This document shows positions 28,101 to 31,929 of a stretch of 64,000 bases of DNA, piece after piece. This DNA comes from Candidatus Centipeda massiliensis (GTDB lineage Bacteria; Bacillota; Negativicutes; Selenomonadales; Selenomonadaceae). The first letter of the stretch is position 1, and each line of letters begins with the position of its first letter. The notes beneath the pieces are model-generated. The model made no database searches. It was given only the letters and a program-made list of their open reading frames with translations, and had not been told where the DNA came from. The translations under genes were made by a program, and so were the position numbers. The stretch covers positions 779,364-843,363 of the forward strand of contig NZ_LT985754.1 of NCBI RefSeq assembly GCF_900290285.1, in the 5' to 3' direction.

Positions 28101-29479
28101 TTCTCGGCGACAATGCGAAGAACTACGAGTTCGACGAAACAGGCTACGGAAAGGGGCGGATCAACAAGGCAAAGGTGAGCGAGCGCGACTTCCGACTGAA
28201 TTTCAAGGATGCAGTGCGGGAGTACGACGGCACCTCCAATGTGGATCACGCGATTGACAATCTGCAGGACGACAGCCGCTGGAAGTTCAACAAGATGCTC
28301 AAGTCGGACATTGCGTCGGTCACGGGCACGTATATGAGTCCGAATGGCAGCACGCCGGACAAGAATGCCGCTGACCGCAAGATCGTGGATTACAAGGTGC
28401 GGCTCAATAACCGGAACTTTGACTTCGGATCATGGGACGGCGTTGTTTCAGCGGAGGGCGGCGGCGCAATCACCAAGCGCAAGATCATCGCCGAGACGCC
28501 GCGCTACCTGACGAAGGAGTACGACGGCACAAAGGATGTTGTCGGCAAGGCGCGTGATGCCGAGGGCAATCTTGTCAAGCAGAACGGCGACGGGCTGATC
28601 ACATTCCGTCACTACAATGAAACAGAAGCGAATAAATACGATGCGGCGGATGGGCTTGTCGCGGCGGATACCGCAGGAAATACCGTTCGTAACGCGACAA
28701 CGGCACTCTATGCGGACAAGAACGTCGCATGGAAGGACGGCGCGTGGAAGAACGGTCACGGCATGGTAGACGATATGAATGTCAACTACAGCCTTACGCT
28801 TTCCGGCACGGATGCTGCCAACTATGAGATTGTGGATGCCGATGGGAAAACGGTGAAAAATACCACTGGCAATGGCAAGATCACACCGAAGGACATTCAT
28901 CTGAAATCCGACCCGCAGACGCGCTGGATCAACGAGGGGCTGCCCAACAGCTATACGGGTACGCCGAGTGGATCGAACTATGAAACCGGTGTCAACGGTG
29001 AAGCGCTTCCCGGTGAGATCTACTACGACACGCCGAACGGGAAACTGCGCTGGGGTGACTACGTCATCAACGGCTACTATCGTGCGTCGGACAAGGCGCA
29101 GTATCAGCGTCCGGACGGCTCACGGTATCAGCTCGCGGATAAGGATAAAACACCGGATGGTGACAGCGTTGCACGCAACTATCGCTTTGTGCAGGATCCC
29201 GCGAATGCCACCGCGCTCCATATTGGGCCGTACGTCCCCGATACCGACTACTATCAGGCACTCACTCAGGCGAGCAAGATGATCCCCGATGAGTATGCCT
29301 ACGAGAATGCCTCGCTTGACCGTCGCAGCCACTTCGGCCGTGACCCCGAGGCAGAGATTTCCTATGCACCGCCCTCTGTCAATACGATCAAGGACGGTGT
29401 TGATATCACGCAGACCGGCATTCACGTGCAGGACGAAACCGTCTTCACACTGATGAATGAAGTGTTCGGCGGGAAGTAA
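16130..29479 (+). CDS. giant TpsA adhesin: filamentous-haemagglutinin N-terminus plus about 30 YDG repeats
   Basis: A 4449-residue exoprotein of a two-partner secretion system. Residues 1-34 are a signal peptide ending SFAA. Residues about 40-200 are the TPS secretion domain recognised by TpsB, with the marker VNPNGVIFGAGATVNVG. A GLUG-type repeat stretch follows at about 300-440 (HAGLFGKVSGARIENVGV, YAGGIVGEALGG). From about residue 770 to 4130 I count some 30 repeats marked by K-x-YD-(G/A/T), usually 90-140 residues apart, the YDG/MBG-type modules of bacterial adhesins. The last 190 residues are non-repetitive and carry no sorting or anchor signal. The protein should be exported across the outer membrane and displayed or released; adhesion is inferred. 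AAGGGGAG precedes the ATG. The likely partner TpsB lies at 31930, separated by three unrelated genes. Confidence 0.93.
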   Translation: MSEYRMFELRRRVQYTLLAGLAGAFLIPQVSFAAPTDGYAVQGGASIDQSVANMTDITSSNMNNVITWTDYSVNSGETVRYDSGANTNNYLNIVQGGNTSKIYGTITGGKDVYLVNPNGVIFGAGATVNVGNLHVSTQDTATLNQAAFMGGGTPINTTAPGRADVVNMGSITATKVEVVGKNIRFLNDANVTVTSSPVVLRTDTTNDGTAHIGYRGTAPATTKYQVNGAAATAGDNYYQLVGNKTELDSINNNLSGNYMLEHDIDLSGNEHTPIGGNTHADFTGKFDGNFFQVKHFKVSGAASDQNLGHAGLFGKVSGARIENVGVDRAQIMGKGKGVANLYGYPDYYAGGIVGEALGGTTLKNVYTDNGVTIDGQAGGIGGIVGHLQDSKLNTAYSKVHIGDGGGIVGWAGHPTNTTETTTIENAYSDATLASGSTGTYFAYALYQESNVKIKNSYATGVEFSHSALGTSYADHVYRYDKTTGKVSSDLAGTTTFNKEGHSSDTYAGWSINNNGDPGATWRVYEGRTAPLLTAFMDGTATATYNYKYFNEDGTVVNDATNTLKSNNGADITSGLTYNSKYLRVVDADAPDVPGNKTNIKYEPSVDTNKVNEYAYTGTNADKTNGIRNAGTKAIVWSDQHGPNLRGANVTIGQREVSVTGGLNAERMYNGKKSVKDAFVYALTHGGVSANGFTDDDITAGSVHLNTTNFHADMDDKNVGTAKNVNFSGSIGYTGDDAANYKSITSFTGVHGTVKITKAPLYLTINKKTADNKTYDGTSTVVDAGMLQSGGTPNISLSGSPTDGTSDGTIMRDDSNTLDKVALKNIANPKYTDASGTEQLHKGPHKIQYKNVGLRTDGIYANDAQNYELFYTPASGTKTAVTSENVYLDGTIIPREVKTDGFKVYKKSDNTEASAQKVYDGNNEYALDTTNLYLSANQAAVTDTAGIVDRDKGHITFALTGGKGQFRKSDGTTATKNVQSAAKIAYNVTGVSDNPTEYQLGDYYVDMSGVHKGLDETFNALGAGKITPKTITATKKDNLTKVYDALAAHTDGNRNPITGNDVVTLSGIVSGDTVTNNSTATYASKDVFYSGGVPAAKTVTYNVAFTTPNTEESDNYTFDTAPNTTTVTRTTTLTGLGTITPRPVTLTFGPVTKIYDGTATNDTTNLSGMSDGTTGNAVLGADGYSIGNVNVAGVTSRYGDGTTAATFAENANAGNRSVKYTGISNSLGGNYSVANTQYGTGTITRRRIDPSGFQVLKGDGTVANATKVYDGNVRYALEAGASLVTPQAASGSTTGIVAKDYGKVTFKLKTGTHGTFTKTAAGNDPTTHVSEAHYVAYDIVAQTSDATNNPLTNYTFGPSGTPRDLETVNDANPAHATAAGSITPAKIRAAGKEITKVYDGLNKHTDGNRNEITGNDVVDFRSIITDETGGTPINSSSAVYADKHVAVDPAGNVQKKSVTYTAQLKGQYVDDYEIVDAGNTVISTLAGSGANRTLTATLGSVANMGTITKRKLKLTMGDVSKTYDATSDNATSNITAITDEPSSSVIAQMKTDDGITEAALKTAWDALHTAGTAKSNYGRGTGASFQENANASNGTPHDVRYTAMDRAFKNAFSASQNDYEVEANAYGKGTIDRKAITPNTFKVSGGKATKVYDGTSAYTVPAGSTLTANTGELVGTDASKIQFAISGNGAKFMKTDGVTETANVADARKVAYNITVSGDADTLRNYTLNGQNLESGNLTASGDGEITRRALNLNLVQSTGIDKEYDGQTTLNNTATKNWNALTDADPKGNVQYAAGSTAANKLVTTDGTSFNITSNYMNNAGTVADKNVRRDGLNNPIDKTIQYRVTINGDANNYSFDGGATSAAGGLTLSATGTITPKDLSGAFKKVTKVYDRTTNVPAGLVGFTPGATIAGDVVNLATHTEAFHSANVNGDGTTWTPSGGTEQKNWVEYSGLTLGGTDAGNYNLSSTARGLGEITPLALNPSSINFNIGQATKEYDGTTTVKHNNSTAMTDVKNYIASATTTVNSTTVDVLPELSVDAATYDTKDVDGGRSANRVTYTLKYTGASGNFTIGSGTFTKQGNGVITKKDVTATVKSPVSKVYDATTTLTGVAKDSANAVVTNANDLIGMTGFTGNDGATYTTTAVYADKNVGTGKQVDYTLTLNGAAAGNYNLKYGGANSSGTFSTNDNTITKRKVDVTFADVTKTYDTTPTNTSITGMVSAADKAVLNTDSAGLVNGSNALTNLSTLNSQYGTGTGSSFTANPNAGTNKDVRYQGLSAQMGTTLGANASNYEFDADGYGKGTITRATINPSDVTFGTTNATKVYDGTRAVKHNGSAAMGDVKNYITNAMWNGHDILSEFAVSSAQYNTTANVNGGASQGVTYNMALTGTNNNIQLGSGNFTASGTGVITPKDVDVTVKSPLTKVYDATTAVKDAGGNPITGSALNNLLTLTGLTGNDGATYTTTAVYADKNAGTGKQVNYTLTMNGAAADNYNLKRNGANIVGNAFSTNDNTITKRTVDVAFADVSKTYDTTPTNNSITPRVSSTDAAVLALDSSGNVSGRTITGLTGVTSQYGTGTTDATFAANPNAGTNKSVQYAGIGAAMGAVFGTNNYEFAANGYGKGTINRATINPGDVNFTVDPATKVYDGTRTVKHNENAAPSAVKNYITRAMWNGHDILNEFAVSSAQYDTTANVNGGASQGVTYNMALTGTNNNIQLGSGSLTASGTGVITPKDVDVTVNGPLSKVYDATTAVKDAGGNPITGSALNNLLTLTGLTGNDGATYTTTAQYANKNAGTGKQVNYTLTMNGAAAGNYNLKYGGVNSSGAFSTNDNMITKRTVDVTFNPVTKSYDGTPTNNSITPRVSSADAAVLALDSSGNVSGTTITGLTGVTSQYGTGTTDATFAANPNAGTNKSVQYAGIGTAMGTVFGANNYDFATNVYGTGTITKANINTSDITFTTTGAHKVYDGTRTVKYNGSGASDQVKNYITQATANLGGGHTADLRGDLEIDTAGTKYASSNAGTGIGVTYKFRLNNNNIEISGRNEFEMTDTGTIDRRVLNLDLTQKTGIDKIYDANAGVVDTAARKYKAFTDDDALGNVTYAAGTTDDNKLVRTSNGASVNDGATMTIRANYVNAGVADKNVARDGGGNVAAKDIAYRVSIDAANGGQNYKLSDGVTTVDAETGLNLSARGTITPRELTLGFADVSKPYDTTAVNNTKNINSIVAADSDGRGAATLTADNITNATFDMTNVGSLYGAGNTDATFQSDPNVVTDADGNVVPNGKDVQYTNIRSTLSGTNANNYTVANTAYGKGTIRKRVVSVNDFDFNISKATKMYDGTDTVYWHDNAGNSYSDLGHVKQYFRGSTLDLGGGNTVPINLDDIELNSAKYTDVNASPSTSIDYGVRINAKNFEFNGGHDRTIHHTGDEITKRNLATMLPKHLVKEYDGEDTFTETNTVFANAMANENLTPIVERDRGLVHLAVAGQYDDKNASAETKAEAEARTPATAGKNVAYTLTLSGDATRLTNYEIDGQPLTNTVNGKADIYKKTLTVGVDNIDKLYDGTRTVVRPNGMSTLPHPEAGKFRLSGFVGSESFGFDQTAADKIDGLYSDANVSRRNGAVVDKDIAYSGLQNAFADNATRDTTGYARNYRIDGDTLSGKGKINPRPITANEITSGLTFDEATKVYDGTRAVKYNGQNTPDALKNYLTSATVNVDGTPIDIRNDLTIRADEAYTHYDTQHVAGGAQPRVTYGLSYTGGNFDISGDLTKQANGVITKRKVTAYAPGQLTKVYDGTNKVYDSLDDSIKTYRRGTRVTDGDSIVRMSTEDGDTGLLANDGVRNISTATFDDKNVGKHKKVTYNVGVDAAHAGDYEIVDTLGNTISELTTRNNEITPRRLDLTFGDVNKSYDATSTNDDTPTTFVTDSDTRKTLQKDHARIFGNELILQDGAGNDLTLPSDYGYGSTDRSFTPDANASQAGEPDKSVQYRNMGDALRTILGDNAKNYEFDETGYGKGRINKAKVSERDFRLNFKDAVREYDGTSNVDHAIDNLQDDSRWKFNKMLKSDIASVTGTYMSPNGSTPDKNAADRKIVDYKVRLNNRNFDFGSWDGVVSAEGGGAITKRKIIAETPRYLTKEYDGTKDVVGKARDAEGNLVKQNGDGLITFRHYNETEANKYDAADGLVAADTAGNTVRNATTALYADKNVAWKDGAWKNGHGMVDDMNVNYSLTLSGTDAANYEIVDADGKTVKNTTGNGKITPKDIHLKSDPQTRWINEGLPNSYTGTPSGSNYETGVNGEALPGEIYYDTPNGKLRWGDYVINGYYRASDKAQYQRPDGSRYQLADKDKTPDGDSVARNYRFVQDPANATALHIGPYVPDTDYYQALTQASKMIPDEYAYENASLDRRSHFGRDPEAEISYAPPSVNTIKDGVDITQTGIHVQDETVFTLMNEVFGGK
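22090..25080 (+). repeat. tandem three-module super-repeat inside the TpsA gene
   Basis: Three kinds of YDG module alternate as A-B-C: A carries ATKVYDGTRTVKHN, B carries PLTKVYDATTAVKDAG, C carries FADVSKTYDTTPTNNS. The A-module tyrosine codons fall at 22115, 23099, 24062 and 25022, a period of 984, 963 and 960 bases. The copies at 23100-24050 and 24060-25010 are nearly identical in DNA over long stretches, for example the run encoding KDAGGNPITGSALNN at about 23430 and 24390. That points to recent amplification by unequal recombination. Confidence 0.88.
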
Positions 29480-29506
29480 AATTGAATATGTAACGATGTA
29501 TAAAAG

Positions 29507-29544
29507 AGCGCCCCATCGACGATATCAGTGGTCGATGGGGCGCT
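29507..29544. repeat. 38-bp palindrome, left copy (terminator of TpsA gene)
   Basis: AGCGCCCCATCGAC and GTCGATGGGGCGCT form a 14-bp perfect stem around a 10-base loop (GATATCAGTG), followed by TTTGT. It can act as the TpsA terminator. The same sequence recurs with one change at 30581-30618, on the other side of the Abi gene. Confidence 0.88.
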
Positions 29545-29550
29545 TTGTAT

Positions 29551-29607
29551 GCGTAAAATATTACGGATTTTTTACGTAAAATATTGCGCTTTTTTACGTA
29601 TATGATA
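29551..29607 (+). repeat. 23-bp iterated repeats over the Abi promoter
   Basis: CGTAAAATATT occurs at 29552 and 29575, and a degenerate CGTATATGATA at 29598. The spacing is exactly 23 bases each time. The repeats cover the region from upstream of the -35 to the -10 of the Abi promoter, which suggests an operator, but no regulator gene is adjacent. Confidence 0.6.
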
Positions 29608-29611
29608 TAAT
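29584..29611 (+). promoter_or_regulatory. promoter of the Abi cassette
   Basis: TTGCGC at 29584-29589, 16-base spacer, perfect TATAAT at 29606-29611. Transcription should start near 29618, just in front of the hairpin RNA at 29625. Confidence 0.75.
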
Positions 29612-29617
29612 ACAAAC

Positions 29618-29675
29618 AACTTCTCCCCCAGGCCTCTGTGTGCTACGTGCATACAAGCACACTTGGGGGCGTTTT
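29618..29675 (+). ncRNA. candidate abiF-like structured RNA in the leader of the Abi_2 gene
   Basis: From the predicted start of transcription, CCCCCA (29625-29630) pairs with TGGGGG (29664-29669) and GTGTGC (29638-29643) with GCACAC (29657-29662). An asymmetric internal bulge GGCCTCT lies on the 5' side. GTTTTG follows, so the structure could also end the transcript. Comparative work has described an RNA motif regularly found upstream of Abi_2/AbiF genes, and such RNAs have been proposed as antitoxins. The position and hairpin fit that description; identity with the motif is inferred from memory and not tested. Confidence 0.6.
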
Positions 29676-29697
29676 GCTATGTGGAGGAGTGTTGAGG

Positions 29698-30576
29698 ATG
29701 GCTGAGAAGGAATTTAAGACCATTGAGGAGCAGATTGAGATACTGCGTTTGCGTGGACTTAGCATTCAAGATGATGAGCAGACAAAACAGTTTCTCCTAT
29801 ATCACAATTATTATCGTATCAGTGGATATTCTTTGACTCTGCGTCGGAACGATGTGTTCTATCCAAACTCCTCCATGCAGAATGTGATGGATATATATGC
29901 CTTTGATCATGAAATGCGTCATCTTTTACTGAAACATATTGAGATCATCGAAGTGAAGATGAAATCTGTCTATGCGTATGAATTTGCCCAAATGTATGGT
30001 TGTCTAGGATATAGGGATGAGAGCCTTTTTACAAATGCAGATCAGCATGGAAGAGTTCTCGGTAAGGCGGAGGAACAGCGCAGATCGAGGCTTCGTCATG
30101 AGCCATATCTGAAGCATTTTGAGGAATTGGGGCAGGATCTCCCCATCTGGGCGTATGTTGATCTCCTTACGATTGCGGACATTTCGTTCTTATATAAAAT
30201 ATCGCGCGATGATTTACGGAAGGCTGTGGCAGGGCGATTTGTTCTTCATCCTCAAAAAGGGGATGAACTGTTGGGGCGTTTTATGCACAGTATGACGATC
30301 CTTCGGAATCTTTGTGCGCATGGGAGCAGATTGTATAATCGAATTTTTCAGCAGAAACCTCATTTGAGCAGAAAAGAGCAGAGTTTTCTGCGCAGGGATC
30401 AAGATGGGCGTGTGGATAACGCACATCTTTACGGATTCTTATTTATCATGAAGCGTATGCTTTCCGTGAGACACTTTGATGTGTTTCGAAATGAACTAAA
30501 GAACTTGACAAAGAAATTCCCGTTTGTCAATCTGCGATATTATGGTTTTCGTGAGGATTGGGACAGAAATTTGTAA
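29698..30576 (+). CDS. Abi_2 (AbiD/AbiF) family abortive-infection protein
   Basis: A 292-residue protein of the Abi_2 family. Its N-terminus has the usual FKTIEEQIEILRLRGL and the motif YHNYYRISGYSLTLRR. The centre holds FDHEMRHLLLKHIEIIEVKM. Near residues 203-215 is RNLCAHGSRLYNR, with R203 and H208 as in the R-x4-6-H active site of HEPN ribonucleases. Abi_2 proteins stop phage infection by killing or arresting the cell, probably by RNA cleavage; they have been proposed as relatives of Cas13 HEPN domains. The ATG at 29698 follows GGAGGAG; an in-frame start at 29638 would fall inside the hairpin RNA and is rejected. It is a single-gene cassette with its own promoter and palindromes on both sides. 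It is AT-richer than its neighbours, suggesting transfer. Confidence 0.9.
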   Translation: MAEKEFKTIEEQIEILRLRGLSIQDDEQTKQFLLYHNYYRISGYSLTLRRNDVFYPNSSMQNVMDIYAFDHEMRHLLLKHIEIIEVKMKSVYAYEFAQMYGCLGYRDESLFTNADQHGRVLGKAEEQRRSRLRHEPYLKHFEELGQDLPIWAYVDLLTIADISFLYKISRDDLRKAVAGRFVLHPQKGDELLGRFMHSMTILRNLCAHGSRLYNRIFQQKPHLSRKEQSFLRRDQDGRVDNAHLYGFLFIMKRMLSVRHFDVFRNELKNLTKKFPFVNLRYYGFREDWDRNL

Positions 30577-30580
30577 ACGA

Positions 30581-30618
30581 AGCGCCCCATCGACGATATC
30601 AATGGTCGATGGGGCGCT
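30581..30618. repeat. 38-bp palindrome, right copy (terminator of Abi gene)
   Basis: The same 14-bp stem as at 29507-29544; the only difference is A for G in the loop (GATATCAATG). CTTTTG follows. It begins 4 bases after the Abi stop codon and can terminate both that gene and the convergent gene at 30629. Confidence 0.88.
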
Positions 30619-30628
30619 CTTTTGTCTG

Positions 30629-31126
30629 CTATGATATTGTGAGCTGTTGACGCGGGTGATATCCCTGCTCCTTGAGTGTGGAGTCCAGGTATTCAAGAAC
30701 TGTTGGCGTGATGAGGAGAAGGGTGAGTCGGTGGCGCGCCATGTGCATGGGGTCGACACCCAGCGCGCGGAGCTGATCGTCATAGTCGGGATCATCCGTG
30801 CCGACGACGCGCACGATGCCCGTGACCTGCAGACTCTTTGCGGTGCCCGGTCCCTTGTACGCGTCGTAGATGGCGAGTGCAGCGTGCTTATTTTCTTTGA
30901 GTGCGCGAAACTTCAGTCCGCCCTCGGAGAAGATGACGAATTTCCCTGCGCGGTATCTGTACGTGAGCGGGGTGCAGCGGACGAAATCGCCGTCCGCTGT
31001 GGCGAGGGCGCAGGTTGTGTGCGCTTTGATGAAGTCCTCGATGGCACTGCGCAGATCGTCCTCGGGCATTTTTACAGCGGTCTTGTCAGTTTCTGTCCAA
31101 AATGCTGCTGCTTTTTCGTAGTTCAT
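30629..31126 (-). CDS. pyridoxamine 5'-phosphate oxidase family (FMN-binding split barrel) protein
   Basis: A 165-residue protein beginning MNYEKAAAFWTETDKTAVKM. The split-barrel core shows TTCALATADGDFVRCTPLTY, the strand KFVIFSEGGLKFRALKENK and then HAALAIYDAY. Such small FMN-binding proteins reduce various substrates; most, including this subgroup, have no proven substrate, so it should not be called PdxH. It lies 22 bases downstream of a phosphatase gene on the same strand and is probably co-transcribed with it. Confidence 0.83.
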   Translation of the reverse strand: MNYEKAAAFWTETDKTAVKMPEDDLRSAIEDFIKAHTTCALATADGDFVRCTPLTYRYRAGKFVIFSEGGLKFRALKENKHAALAIYDAYKGPGTAKSLQVTGIVRVVGTDDPDYDDQLRALGVDPMHMARHRLTLLLITPTVLEYLDSTLKEQGYHPRQQLTIS

Positions 31127-31148
31127 ATTTGTTTGTCTCCTGTGCAGG

Positions 31149-31607
31149 TCATTTGTTGTCTGTCAGCGTCCGCAGCAGTGCACGGCAGCCGGCGTCGATA
31201 TCGCGATAGGTAACGTCGAAGTTTCCAGTGTACCATGGATCGGCGACATCGCGCTCCTCTCCGATGTAGGAGAGGAGGCGATGCGTTTTGCCGTTCGGGT
31301 CACCGCCTGTGAGACGTGCGAGGTCGTTCATGTTCTCGGTGTCCATGCCGATGATGCGGTCATAAGCGTCGTAGTCGTCGGCGGTCATGAGCGCCGCACG
31401 TCGCTTCTCGAACGGAATCCCATGCGCACGCAGTACTTCGCGCGTGCCGCGATGGGTGTCACTGCCGAGTTCGTCGCGGTGAAGTGCTTTGGATGCTACG
31501 ATAATTTTATCCGCAAGCCCCGCCTCGCGCACGAGATGTTTCATGACGAACTCTGCCATGGGAGAGCGGCAGATGTTGCCGTGGCAGACAAACAGTATTT
31601 TCTTCAT
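31149..31607 (-). CDS. low-molecular-weight protein-tyrosine phosphatase
   Basis: A 152-residue LMW-PTP. The P-loop CHGNICRSPMAE at residues 8-19 holds the nucleophilic cysteine and the arginine, and the general acid is in DPWYTGNFD near residue 122. Such enzymes remove phosphate from tyrosine kinases of capsule synthesis or from other proteins; some are arsenate reductases. No kinase or capsule gene is nearby, so the target is unknown. Start ATG at 31607 with AGGAGG just upstream. A foldback element lies between its promoter region and the divergent TpsB gene. Confidence 0.92.
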   Translation of the reverse strand: MKKILFVCHGNICRSPMAEFVMKHLVREAGLADKIIVASKALHRDELGSDTHRGTREVLRAHGIPFEKRRAALMTADDYDAYDRIIGMDTENMNDLARLTGGDPNGKTHRLLSYIGEERDVADPWYTGNFDVTYRDIDAGCRALLRTLTDNK

Positions 31608-31643
31608 GGGATGTCCTCCTGCATTCTCGTTGTCGTTTTTTAA

Positions 31644-31804
31644 GGAATCACTGATAAAATGAAGTCCGTCAGATTGTTATAGATTTTTCGTCCTGTCAAG
31701 GAGACAAACCGGACGCATAGTAAAGGCTATGTGGAGGATTTGTCGACACAGACAGGGCAAAAAAGATGTGACAAGATGGCGTGGCTGAATTTATCAGTGC
31801 TTCC
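31644..31804 (+). mobile_element. foldback element FB-3
   Basis: A 161-bp copy with ends GGAATCACTGATAAA and TTTATCAGTGCTTCC, flanked by TTAA at 31640-31643 and 31805-31808. It fills half of the 322-base gap between the divergent phosphatase and TpsB genes. The rest of that gap holds the TpsB promoter. Confidence 0.9.
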
Positions 31805-31857
31805 TTAAAAGTCTACCGCAAAAAATAGCGGATTGCAACTGCCGCGCTGCTCTTCCC

Positions 31858-31886
31858 TTGTGTTTTCCCATTGAAAATGCTAGAAT
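31858..31886 (+). promoter_or_regulatory. promoter of the TpsB gene
   Basis: TTGTGT at 31858-31863, a 17-base spacer and TAGAAT at 31881-31886, about 45 bases before the start codon. Confidence 0.6.
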
Positions 31887-31929
31887 GTAGACGAAATAAT
31901 GTCAGTGTTATAGGGGTTGAGATATTATC

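Noticed and set aside
22868-28249. A 1793-codon open frame on the minus strand, antisense to the TpsA gene.
   Set aside because: It is a mirror of the repetitive, codon-biased TpsA gene. The translation is rich in Arg, Ile and Val with no domain or signal, and there is no ribosome binding site. The plus-strand frame has clear homology.
16130-29479. Regularly spaced repeats considered as a CRISPR array.
   Set aside because: The repeats are coding, 270-420 bases apart and keep one reading frame; they are protein modules.
30629-31126. Calling the split-barrel protein PdxH.
   Set aside because: It lacks the length and C-terminal region of true pyridoxamine-phosphate oxidases; only the fold family can be supported.
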